Below, piece after piece: positions 1 to 7,212 of a DNA stretch of 8,210 nt. Position 1 is the first letter of the stretch, and each line of letters starts with the position of its first letter. The position numbers were made by a program, and so were the translations under genes. The DNA lies in the NCBI GenBank assembly GCA_019307665.1, contig JAFDJC010000138.1, positions 1 to 8,210 on the forward strand, given 5' to 3'. Source of the DNA: Deltaproteobacteria bacterium (GTDB lineage Bacteria; Desulfobacterota; Desulfobacteria; Desulfobacterales; SURF-7). The notes beneath the pieces are model-generated. The model saw only the letters and a list, made by a program, of their open reading frames with translations. It was not told where the DNA came from and made no database searches.

Positions 1-184
1 TAGGGTTCGCGCAAAAATAACTTCACATTTTTGGCGCTCAGATTTATGTTAGATTTGGTAGATTTTAAAAAGCAAAAGGCGCAGTAATAGTAGACTATTT
101 CAAGATTTTTGCTTTTTAAAATCTGCCGAAAATGACTTGAAGATGCGATGCCAAAATGGGAAATTATTTTTGCGCGAACCCTTA
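1..184. repeat. Palindromic MITE-like element E1
   Basis: A foldback element. Positions 2-20 (AGGGTTCGCGCAAAAATAA) are perfectly complementary to 164-182, and 60-77 to 107-124 (18 bp, AGATTTTAAAAAGCAAAA). Between these, 26-35 pairs with 150-158 with one bulged T. The two arms are 77 and 78 nt long, align end to end, and leave a 29-nt loop (78-106) that itself holds a hairpin, AATAG-TAGA-CTATT at 86-99. TA occurs at 1-2 and 183-184, which would fit a TA target duplication as made by Tc1/mariner/IS630-type transposases, but the right side has one extra T and the left flank lies outside the window. There is no ORF inside, so if mobile it is non-autonomous. The exact left border is uncertain because the window begins there. 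Confidence 0.8.
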
Positions 185-218
185 GGGCTTATCCACCTGA
201 GTTTTCCCCAATCTTATT

Positions 219-364
219 TAGTGTCCATCCAGAAATGAGATATTTTGTTCAAGATCAAGGCATGCGAAAATTTTAACCGCAGGAATATATTGTAATATTT
301 CGAGGATTAAAATTTAAGCATAACGCAGGGATTGAGCAAAATAGCCATTTCTGGATGGAAACTA
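219..364. repeat. Palindromic MITE-like element E2 with TA flanks
   Basis: A second foldback element. The terminal arms 221-237 and 346-362 pair over 17 bp with one mismatch (core TCCATCCAGAAATG at 224-237 against 346-359). Further stems are 241-252 with 332-343 (one G-T pair), 263-265 with 318-320, 268-276 with 307-315 (9 bp), and an apical AATAT/ATATT at 284-288 and 295-299. The element is bounded by TA at 219-220 and TA at 363-364, an exact dinucleotide duplication consistent with IS630/mariner-type insertion (inference). It carries no ORF. It sits directly at the end of the hydrogenase-like remnant and supplies the G of its TAG stop codon. The apical part resembles that of E1. Confidence 0.8.
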
Positions 365-511
365 TTTAAAATAGGTCAGCAGCGCATGCAAATTTGTCAG
401 GGGATGGGGCGGACAACCCGGGATAAACAGGTCCACCGGCAATAAGCTGTCCAGGCCTTCGGTGATTTCAGGGCTCCCCCTGAACGGGCCGCCTGTGAGG
501 GTGCCAATATC
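362..511 (-). pseudogene. 3' remnant of a [NiFe]-hydrogenase small subunit / NuoB-like gene
   Basis: Reading the minus strand from about 511 down to a TAG at 362-364 gives roughly 49 codons. They contain GTLTGGPFRG followed, 14 residues later, by VDLFIPGCPPHPL and a short helix-like tail ending in TYFK. This is the typical C-terminal end of the 20-kDa Fe-S subunit family of complex I and membrane-bound or group-4 hydrogenases (NuoB, HycG/HyfI, EchC), where the PGCPP cysteine is a cluster ligand. In the same frame a TGA lies at 524-526, and no start, no N-terminal CxxC region and no upstream partner genes are present, so only the tail survives. The response regulator gene begins its stop codon 38-50 bp upstream, so the join probably marks an old deletion or insertion border. 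The stop is formed at the junction with element E2. Which hydrogenase or complex-I subfamily it came from cannot be told from this piece. Confidence 0.72.
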
Positions 512-563
512 CCTGCATCTCATTCAAACAACGATGAATTCAAGATAGGCCTGTATCACTGCA

Positions 564-992
564 TTACCATGCTTTCGTCGACATTATCTGTCTGATTTTT
601 TTCTCAGTCTTTTTTTCTACCAAGATCATTTTATTCGCCTGGGCTTTTTTTATCTTTTCAGCAATAGCCTCGATATCTGCCGGCTTTTCTATTAAATCCA
701 TGGCTCCCAGTTTCATGGCCTCAATTCCTTTTTCTACAGTAGCATGCCCAGTAAGCAGGATGACCTGCATGTCAGGATTTATCTTTTTAATCGCTTTAAG
801 GGCCTCGATACCGTCCATTTCAGGCATTTGAAGATCAAGGATAATCGCGTCATAGGACTCTTCTTCCACCTTTTTAACAGCATCTTTCGCGGAGGTTGTT
901 GTCGAAACATTCATCCCGCGATTTGTCATCCTTTCTCCGAGAGCTTCAAGAAAATCTTTTTCATCGTCAACGAGTAAAACTTTCTCTTCCAT
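564..992 (-). CDS. Receiver-only response regulator (last gene of cluster)
   Basis: A 142-residue protein consisting of one CheY-like receiver domain (about 4-120) plus a charged, Lys-rich C-terminal tail of some 20 residues. The acidic pair is D9-D10, the phosphoacceptor D53 (in ILDLQMPEMDG), with conserved T81 (LLTGH) and K103 (EKP), so it should be phosphorylatable. There is no DNA-binding, enzymatic or other output domain. The start is supported by GGAGG six bases before the ATG. It follows the degenerate kinase gene after 21 bp and is the last gene of the cluster. The natural partners are the membrane kinase and the short kinase-like protein upstream; it may act as phosphate sink, shuttle or protein-binding regulator. 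The tail could be a docking segment. No clear hairpin-plus-U-tract terminator follows its stop. Confidence 0.9.
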   Translation of the reverse strand: MEEKVLLVDDEKDFLEALGERMTNRGMNVSTTTSAKDAVKKVEEESYDAIILDLQMPEMDGIEALKAIKKINPDMQVILLTGHATVEKGIEAMKLGAMDLIEKPADIEAIAEKIKKAQANKMILVEKKTEKKIRQIMSTKAW

Positions 993-1013
993 AACAGACC
1001 TCCGTTACTAAAG

Positions 1014-1667
1014 TTAATATTTCAGGCAGAGGACGATCTCCCTCGCGCCGTTATCGATCTGCAGTTTGCCGTTCAGGGCTTCAAGCAGGCGCGTCTCCCG
1101 CTCTGCCGGAAAATCGCAAGTTGACATACCGTCAAGCCCGCTGATCCCGGAAAACCGGATCAGCACATCGCTGTCATGATCCTCTACAGAAATAGGGACG
1201 GTATCACCGCTTTTAGCCAGGTTCATTATATAATCAAGACAGAGCCAGATGATGTTCTGCAGCAAAAAAGAGTTTGTGGTGATTTCAATCCTATGCGAGC
1301 AAGAATCTATTGTAAAAGAAACCCGCTTCATATCACAAAGCCTTGAGGAAAGAATTATTATAAACTCCAAAGTATCCGCGATATCGACCAGTTTTACCGT
1401 TTCATCAACACTGTGGGCGAATCTGTTCATATTCTGAATAATGCCATTCGCCCTTTTGACCTGTTTCAAAACTTTTCTTGAAATTCTCTTTAGTTTTTCC
1501 GGATCTAAGGGAACACCTCTTTCTTCCATAAGGGTAACATCTTCCAGGAGGCCGGCATTTTCATTGATAATGGCCAGCACATTATTTATTTCGTGAGAGA
1601 TAGAGGCGCTCATTTTGCCGAAAAACTGAAGCGCCGATTCTCCCATCACATCTAATTTAGCGCTCAT
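1014..1667 (-). CDS. Short histidine-kinase-like protein with decayed ATP-binding domain
   Basis: A 217-residue cytoplasmic protein without membrane segment or sensor domain. Residues about 12-90 form a dimerisation/phosphoacceptor (DHp) region with an intact H-box, SISHEINNVLAIINENAG, phospho-acceptor candidate H25. The rest (about 95-217) follows the outline of a HATPase_c domain but the key boxes are gone: the N-box region (about 135-150) lacks the usual Asn pair, the DxGxG box is replaced by RFSGISGL (171-178), and the glycine-rich G2 box is absent. It probably cannot bind ATP and may act as a phosphotransfer protein, in the way Spo0B or ChpT use decayed kinase folds, or as a scaffold. 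Its H-box resembles that of the membrane kinase upstream, suggesting duplication. It overlaps the preceding regulator gene by ATGA, implying translational coupling. Being a recent pseudogene is unlikely, since the frame is fully open and the H-box kept. Confidence 0.82.
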   Translation of the reverse strand: MSAKLDVMGESALQFFGKMSASISHEINNVLAIINENAGLLEDVTLMEERGVPLDPEKLKRISRKVLKQVKRANGIIQNMNRFAHSVDETVKLVDIADTLEFIIILSSRLCDMKRVSFTIDSCSHRIEITTNSFLLQNIIWLCLDYIMNLAKSGDTVPISVEDHDSDVLIRFSGISGLDGMSTCDFPAERETRLLEALNGKLQIDNGAREIVLCLKY

Positions 1668-2038
1668 AGTGCACCCCCCGGGGCTTTAAGGACCTCATTC
1701 AGCTTTTCAATGAGGATCGTGATATCCAGCGGTTTTGCCAGACAATCCTCAGCGCCGGCTTCGGCTGATCCGGTTTCGAAATCATATCCGCAACCGTGCC
1801 CTGTCATGAAGATGAATTTCATTTCAGGATGTTTTTCCTGAAGTTGCCTCTTCAGACTAAAACCACTGATTCTGGGAATCTTTATATCCAGGACAGCGAG
1901 ATCATAAAACGTTAGTTCCGCCTGTTTCAACGCCTCCTCTCCGCTTGTCACCCAGTCGGCATCAATCCCCCGGATTTCCAGCCTTTCCGCCAGGGTAGAG
2001 ACCAGTTCTTTTTCATCGTCTACCAACAATATTTTCAT
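1664..2038 (-). CDS. Receiver-only response regulator (middle)
   Basis: A 124-residue single receiver domain. Conserved acidic residues D7-D8, phosphoacceptor D51 (VLDIKIP), T79 (FMTGH) and K102 (AKP) are all present, so phosphorylation is expected. The loop after D51 is IPRISG instead of the usual MPxxDG, a divergence in the switch region that might alter partner choice. No output domain is present. It lies between the membrane kinase (4-bp ATGA overlap at its start) and the short kinase-like protein (4-bp ATGA overlap at its end), so the three should be made in fixed ratio. The domain is clearly paralogous to the other two receivers encoded in this cluster. Its likely role is intermediate phosphate carrier between the two kinase-fold proteins; this is an inference from order and domain content. 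Confidence 0.9.
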   Translation of the reverse strand: MKILLVDDEKELVSTLAERLEIRGIDADWVTSGEEALKQAELTFYDLAVLDIKIPRISGFSLKRQLQEKHPEMKFIFMTGHGCGYDFETGSAEAGAEDCLAKPLDITILIEKLNEVLKAPGGAL

Positions 2039-3795
2039 TTCTCTGATCTCTCCTTTCCCTCCATTTGAAGGGGCAACGTAACCGTGAAAATAGATCCTTT
2101 TCTCTCCTGACTTTTAACGAAGATCGTACCCCCCAGTTCCTGAACAAGACCGTATGTAATGGACAGACCGAGGCCTGTCCCTCCATGCCCGGTTTTGGTG
2201 GAAAAAAACGGCTCAAAGATGTGCGTTATGTCTGTCGCTGGGATACCACAGCCGTCGTCAGCGACCGTGACGGTAACAATCCTCTTGTTTTTGCATTCGG
2301 CCATGATATCCAAACGCCCCCCGTCATCCATGGCCGCAAAGGCATTGTTTATTAAATTCAGGAAGACTTGCTGCAGCTTACCCCTGTCGGTTTCAAATAC
2401 GGGAACATCATTTACTTTTACAGAGACTGCAATGGACCTGTACTCGGCCTCCTTTTCCAGGAAACCAAGCACCTCACTGATAAGTTCCTCAAGGTCTGTT
2501 GCTTCTATGCTCACGTCCATATGCCGTGCAAATCTCAAAAGACGCCTGGTGATTCTAGCGCATCGCTTCACGGAAGATATAACAGCGTCAATAAGACCAA
2601 CGAGCTTATCGTCATGAGAATATGTCTCAGTAAAAGCAAAGAGGTCTTTAATAAGACCGGCCTTCTCGTTAATGATGGCCAGGGGGTTGTTAATTTCATG
2701 GGCCACGCCCGAAGCCAGCCGCCCGACGGAGGCCATTTTATTGGCGTATTCCGCCTGATGGAGTGCAACAACCCGTCTTTCATCAGCCATGTATATTTTA
2801 TTTACCATACGGGTAACCGTACTTAAAATTACAACCAATATTAGGATAATGCTGACCACCAGAAATGCGATAAGTTTCAAACGCGTCTCTTGCCAGGGCT
2901 TCATGAGCTCGCGTTTATTTTTGACGATCATCAGTATGAAGGGAGTATCCTCAATGTATCGGTAACCGATCAACAGATTATCGCCATTTGGGTTCTTTTT
3001 TTCCAGCACCTCTGTTTTTTCAGAAAACTCCGGAATCAACACTGAAACTTTTTCAAGGATTTTACCATGGTCCCGGGAAGGAGTCTGGAGGATGCCGTCG
3101 TGGTTTACAATAAAGGCGTCGCCCGATCCGCCTATTTCGAGATTGGAAAGCAGGTTTTTAAAAGGCGCAATGTCCAAAGCGGCCCTGAGAATAAAGAAGG
3201 AACCGTCCGCCATGTCGCGTTTGACTGCAATGACCAGGTGCGGGACCTTACGGTAACCAAGAAATACGTCGCTGATATGAACGCCTCGGTCTGTAACCTG
3301 CCCATACCATTTCTGGTCACTGTAATCTTTATTCTTGAGTTCGTATGGCCCGACATAGTTGCTCTGCCTGCCCATGGAATCTATCACCCCAAGGTCTGTA
3401 AACCCGCCAAAACCCTTTTTCAGGTTTTTTAATATCTCGGCCAGCCTTTCCGGATCGTTCAGTTGTTCGAATGAATTGTCGTGGACAATAAAATCCAGAG
3501 ATGCCCTGCGTTCTGTAAGAAAGAAGGAAATGCTCCGACGGGTATTTGAAACGACCCGGGATGTTCGCAAAAAAAGTTCAGACTCGATCGAATGCTGTGT
3601 GACATTGTAATCAATTATCGTTATGAAAATCAGCGGCAAGAGGGCAACCGCGGAAGTTATCAGGACCGACGACTTCCACAAGCGCGGAAAATTGACCAGG
3701 CGCTTTTTCGGTCCACCCCCCGGCTTTTGAAAGCGCCAGAATCCAGGCCTCAGCTTTGTCAGTATTGGCATGATGCACCAGTTATAGAATCCCAT
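2035..3795 (-). CDS. Membrane sensor histidine kinase with dCache-like sensor
   Basis: A 586-residue two-pass inner-membrane kinase. A cytoplasmic basic N-terminus (1-40) leads to TM1 (about 43-62), an extracytoplasmic sensor of ~240 residues (64-303), TM2 (about 306-327), then DHp and catalytic domains. The sensor looks like a double-Cache domain: a membrane-distal part with DYSDQKWY (157-164) and HLVIAVKR (186-193), and a membrane-proximal part with GDAFIVNHDGIL (225-236). The H-box is ASGVAHEINNPLA with H366. The ATP-binding domain is complete: N-box FLNLINNAF (478-486), G1 DDGCGIP (513-519), F-box FEPFFSTK (527-534), G2 GGTGLGLS (538-545). This is an NtrB-type kinase. The M1 start has GAGG just upstream; M9 has none. 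Ligand is unknown; Cache domains usually bind small organic molecules or ions, and linkage to SulP suggests an anion-related cue. It follows the fusion gene after 21 bp and overlaps the next gene by ATGA. Confidence 0.93.
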   Translation of the reverse strand: MGFYNWCIMPILTKLRPGFWRFQKPGGGPKKRLVNFPRLWKSSVLITSAVALLPLIFITIIDYNVTQHSIESELFLRTSRVVSNTRRSISFFLTERRASLDFIVHDNSFEQLNDPERLAEILKNLKKGFGGFTDLGVIDSMGRQSNYVGPYELKNKDYSDQKWYGQVTDRGVHISDVFLGYRKVPHLVIAVKRDMADGSFFILRAALDIAPFKNLLSNLEIGGSGDAFIVNHDGILQTPSRDHGKILEKVSVLIPEFSEKTEVLEKKNPNGDNLLIGYRYIEDTPFILMIVKNKRELMKPWQETRLKLIAFLVVSIILILVVILSTVTRMVNKIYMADERRVVALHQAEYANKMASVGRLASGVAHEINNPLAIINEKAGLIKDLFAFTETYSHDDKLVGLIDAVISSVKRCARITRRLLRFARHMDVSIEATDLEELISEVLGFLEKEAEYRSIAVSVKVNDVPVFETDRGKLQQVFLNLINNAFAAMDDGGRLDIMAECKNKRIVTVTVADDGCGIPATDITHIFEPFFSTKTGHGGTGLGLSITYGLVQELGGTIFVKSQERKGSIFTVTLPLQMEGKERSEK

Positions 3796-3816
3796 AACCC
3801 CTCAATCCTTCAGCCC

Positions 3817-5037
3817 TTATTTTACATTTGTTTGGCGTATCTTTTCATTGGCTTTTTTGATTGTGTCGCTCAGTTCGTTGATATCGACCGGTTTATGCAA
3901 GTATGCAAATGCACCGAGATCCATGCAAATTTTTCTGTCTGCTTCGCACCCGTGACCGGTTAGGATAATGACCTCGATTTCCGGTTGTGTCTCCTTTATT
4001 CTACGCAGGACCTCGATCCCGTCAATGCCCGGCATCTTGAGATCCAGGATCATAACATCCGGTTCGTCTTCCTTGACCAGTTCAAGGGCCGATTCACCGT
4101 CATAAGTTACAGCCGAACCCATGTCTCTCATGAGCAATCGCTCTGAAAGGGTCTGCACAAATTCCCGCTCATCGTCTACGAGAAGGATCTTTGAGGGCAT
4201 TTCAAAATCGTATTTTCGGTAGATGTCTGCCTTGTGAAACCCTTTTCCAACCCTTGTATCAACCGTCTTGACCCCCGGCACGTTTAATGCGATGGATTTC
4301 AGGTCTTCTTCAAGGCGCCCGAGCATCAAAACGCTTGTATTTATGGTAATCGTTACAGCACCGTCTCTTGTACTTATGCCGACAGCATGCCCCTCTTTTG
4401 CCATGGCGACTTCGACGGATGAAGAAACAGTGAAATCAGAGACCGCCTTTTTTGAGCTTTCCGTCGGCTGAATGATTTCATGGCTCAGGTTTTCATAAAT
4501 AATTTCCGACGCCCTGTCGGCATCGACCTTATCTGTCGGGATGACAATATCATACAGGGATGCATCCCATGGGTCGCTTGTCTTGAAAAGCATGTTTACC
4601 CATGAAAAATTATCCGCATCGTTTTTTTCTATAATACCCGCAGCCTCCTTTTCCGAAACATTTTTGCTTTTCATTGCTTCCGCCATTCTTGACTTGGCAT
4701 CGGCAATAATACAAACATGAAGCGTGTGAGTGATGTCTCTTGGAATAAGCAACCCTGAAAAACCGGAAATAATCAGATCGTCTTCAGACAGCATGTTGGC
4801 AAGGGCAAGCCTGAGCTGTGCTATGGAGCGTTCTTTTTCATGGGTGAACCTGTTGAACACAGATGTTTTCCCCAAAAACGCCTTCATTATGTTATCTTCA
4901 GGCATACCGGACATTTTATTTGCCTTGGCTGCGATGTCTCTGTCTGCTACAAGCCTGTATCCTGTTTTCGCAAGCGTTTTTTGTACTATTTCATCACTCT
5001 TACAGTACACGCCGCTGAAAATTGTAATAACCGACAT
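3817..5037 (-). CDS. Cytidylate-kinase-like / BON-like / receiver fusion protein
   Basis: A 406-residue soluble protein with three parts. Residues 1-185 resemble the cytidylate-kinase-like family (P-loop NMP-kinase fold, Cytidylate_kin2 type): ITIFSGVYCKSDEIV at the start, a central LIISGFSGLLIPR strand-loop, and a C-terminal YDIVIPT strand (162-168). The P-loop is weak: at 9-14 it reads GVYCKS, so the Gly before Lys is replaced by Cys, and real nucleotide kinase activity is doubtful. Residues about 203-265 look like a BON domain (DGAVTITI, then VPGVKTVDTRV). Residues 282-400 are a receiver with D288-D289, phosphoacceptor D332, T360 and K382, all conserved. GGAGAG stands shortly before the ATG, two bases after the transporter stop. 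The receiver probably switches the kinase-like module on signals from the neighbouring kinase; the target, possibly the STAS domain of the transporter, is speculative. Confidence 0.85.
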   Translation of the reverse strand: MSVITIFSGVYCKSDEIVQKTLAKTGYRLVADRDIAAKANKMSGMPEDNIMKAFLGKTSVFNRFTHEKERSIAQLRLALANMLSEDDLIISGFSGLLIPRDITHTLHVCIIADAKSRMAEAMKSKNVSEKEAAGIIEKNDADNFSWVNMLFKTSDPWDASLYDIVIPTDKVDADRASEIIYENLSHEIIQPTESSKKAVSDFTVSSSVEVAMAKEGHAVGISTRDGAVTITINTSVLMLGRLEEDLKSIALNVPGVKTVDTRVGKGFHKADIYRKYDFEMPSKILLVDDEREFVQTLSERLLMRDMGSAVTYDGESALELVKEDEPDVMILDLKMPGIDGIEVLRRIKETQPEIEVIILTGHGCEADRKICMDLGAFAYLHKPVDINELSDTIKKANEKIRQTNVK

Positions 5038-5039
5038 TT

Positions 5040-7211
5040 TTACTCTCCTTTTTTGCTCATGTGTTTAACGGCATTGGATACTGTTGTTATGAGAGGGCAT
5101 TGTTCCTCATCGCCGTCTTTATGTGTTTCGTAATGGACCGCAAGTATCGCCTTTTCCATAGTCGGCTGGATATTCTCTTTGCCGATTTCTTCAAAAAGGT
5201 GAGTGCGCTTAAGCACCGCCATAACGGTCTCGTTTATTCCGGAAAAGGAGATCCCTAATCCGGAGCTGCGCAGGTTCTCAATAATAAGCGACAACGACTC
5301 CTCTCCGGATGCATCCATATCGTTAATGCCGTTTGCAGCAATGATGATATGTTTCAAGTCTTTTTTCGCAAGCACTCTGTTGTTGATTTCATCCTCAAGA
5401 AAACTGGCATTTGCAAAGAAAAGCGGTCCTTCGAAACGGACAAGATCAATATATTTGCATCCCATCAGGTCGTGCGTGGCAATATCCCGGTGCGCTTCAT
5501 CTTCATGTTTTGAAAGAGAAGAAACCGTCGGCCGCATGCTTTTGTAAAGGAATACGGCAAGAGACAGAGAAACGCCGATATAAATACCTTTTTCAAGATG
5601 AGGGGCAAGGGCGAGAGTTGCTATAAAGGTGATGATGGAAATAGCGCCGTCATACCACTGCGCGCGCCATGCATGGATAAAGCCGGTTACATTGACAAGA
5701 CCTATGACTGCCATCATAATTACAGATGCAAGGACTGCCTGCGGCAGGTGATAAAGAAGGGGGGTCAGGAATAAAAGGGCCACGATTACCACAAGGCTTG
5801 TAATAACACTGGAAAGGCCGGACACGGCGCCTGACTGCAGGTTGACCGCGCTTCTTGAAAAAGATCCGGACACGGGATAACTTTTTCCAAGTGCGCCGAT
5901 AATGTTGGCCAGCCCCTGACCGATAAGTTCCTGATTTGGATCAAGTCTCTGGCCCGTCTTGGCAGCCATGGCCTTGGCAATTGCAATTGCTTCCATAAAC
6001 CCCAGAAGAGAGATAATGACCGCAAACGGAAGCAGTTGGAAAAAAAGCAGGAAGTTTATTTTAGGCATTCCAAGCGAAGGCAGGCCTTTTGGCACAACCC
6101 CGACAACAGCCCCGCCTCCGATCATGAGAATATTACTTTCATCAATAGCCCTATTGCCGACTTTGATTCTCCAGATGCGGCCGTCTGTTTCGACACCTTC
6201 ATGAGCAGAATCCTGCGGGTAAAACAAAATATGTTTATTCTCTTTTTCAACCGTGGAAAACAGGACCTCACGCAAACGCTTCCGCAGCAGGTGACAGTGG
6301 CGTTTCTGTGCCGCAATTTTTGCGTTGGCCACAGTAATTTTATATTCCATATCCAGAAGATCAAAAGACGGAGTGTGCGAATCATGACCGGATTGTGTTT
6401 TCAATTCATCGAGTTCCTTTATGAGATCGGACCTCTCTTCTCCAATTGTTGCAATTTCCCTGACCGCATGATTGAAATCGGTTATGGTTTCATGAATGCT
6501 TTGAGATTGAATATCTGAAATGACAACCCTCTCATTATGTTCAAACCCAATTAACATTGAAAACAGAGTGGTGATTACCACTGCAACAAGAACGTTCGGG
6601 ATCCTGGGGTTAATTCTTTTCAGAAAATACATAAGAAGAATCGCAACAACCCCAATAATAAGCGTTGGCCAGTGAGTATAGGCTACGGCGGCCTGAATAA
6701 CACGAATTATGGTTTCATAGTGGTGCGGTGCCTTGTCAACGTAAACACCGAACATCTTTGAAAGCTGGGAAGACGCAATGATAATTGCCGCAGCATTTGT
6801 AAAGCCGTTTACAACCGGGTGAGACAAAAAGTTCACAATAAGACCCAGGCGAAATACGCCTAAAAGGAGCTGGAAAACACCTACTGTTAAGGCAAGGAGC
6901 ACAGCATATGCGATGAATGCTTCACTTCCTGCGGTGGCAAGAGGTTCCAGTGATGCGGCGGTCATCAGCGAAACCACGGCCACCGGGCCTGTTGCAAGCT
7001 GCCGGCTGGACCCAAATAGTGCAGCGATCATCGGCGGCAGGAACGAGGCGTACAGTCCATAATATGCTGGAAGCCCAGCCAACTGAGCATAGGCCATAGA
7101 CTGGGGGATCAGCACAAGTGCGACAGTCACGCCTGCCAGAAAATCAATCCTGAATTTTGGAAAATCATAGTCTTTAAACCATAAAATAAAGGGAAAAACT
7201 CTGGTCAGCAT
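5040..7211 (-). CDS. SulP-family inorganic anion transporter with STAS domain and large insertion
   Basis: A 723-residue inner-membrane transporter of the SulP/SLC26 family, which moves sulfate, bicarbonate or other anions, usually with H+ or Na+. The family start is clear: VALVLIPQSMAYAQLAGLPA (30-49) followed by YYGLYASFLPP (50-60). The membrane domain runs from about 22 to 223 and 366 to 557, and contains GFMEAIAIAKAMA (404-416) and SGSFSRSAVN (448-457). A cytoplasmic STAS domain occupies about 575-695, with NDMDASGEESL (630-640) at the site that carries the regulatory Ser in SpoIIAA-like proteins. Unusual is an inserted hydrophilic, partly coiled-coil segment (about 225-365) between membrane helices, where ordinary SulP proteins have a short loop. 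The start lies one base after the TetR stop; a GGAGG is 12 bases upstream. The substrate cannot be read from sequence; sulfate is likely in a sulfate reducer, bicarbonate is an alternative. Confidence 0.93.
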   Translation of the reverse strand: MLTRVFPFILWFKDYDFPKFRIDFLAGVTVALVLIPQSMAYAQLAGLPAYYGLYASFLPPMIAALFGSSRQLATGPVAVVSLMTAASLEPLATAGSEAFIAYAVLLALTVGVFQLLLGVFRLGLIVNFLSHPVVNGFTNAAAIIIASSQLSKMFGVYVDKAPHHYETIIRVIQAAVAYTHWPTLIIGVVAILLMYFLKRINPRIPNVLVAVVITTLFSMLIGFEHNERVVISDIQSQSIHETITDFNHAVREIATIGEERSDLIKELDELKTQSGHDSHTPSFDLLDMEYKITVANAKIAAQKRHCHLLRKRLREVLFSTVEKENKHILFYPQDSAHEGVETDGRIWRIKVGNRAIDESNILMIGGGAVVGVVPKGLPSLGMPKINFLLFFQLLPFAVIISLLGFMEAIAIAKAMAAKTGQRLDPNQELIGQGLANIIGALGKSYPVSGSFSRSAVNLQSGAVSGLSSVITSLVVIVALLFLTPLLYHLPQAVLASVIMMAVIGLVNVTGFIHAWRAQWYDGAISIITFIATLALAPHLEKGIYIGVSLSLAVFLYKSMRPTVSSLSKHEDEAHRDIATHDLMGCKYIDLVRFEGPLFFANASFLEDEINNRVLAKKDLKHIIIAANGINDMDASGEESLSLIIENLRSSGLGISFSGINETVMAVLKRTHLFEEIGKENIQPTMEKAILAVHYETHKDGDEEQCPLITTVSNAVKHMSKKGE

Positions 7212-7212
7212 C

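Noticed and set aside
1..364. CRISPR array or phage attachment site
   Set aside because: The repeats are inverted and not direct, there are no spacers, and no cas, integrase or tRNA gene is near.
467..484. 7-bp perfect hairpin TTCAGGG/CCCTGAA as terminator of the operon
   Set aside because: No U-tract on either strand, and it lies inside the coding remnant of the hydrogenase-like gene.
2159..2617. Long plus-strand open frame opposite the membrane kinase
   Set aside because: It is the antisense shadow of the well-supported kinase catalytic domain; no recognisable domain or ribosome site.
6036..6518. 160-codon plus-strand open frame opposite the SulP insertion
   Set aside because: The minus-strand frame continues through with conserved SulP sequence on both sides; the plus-strand product looks random.
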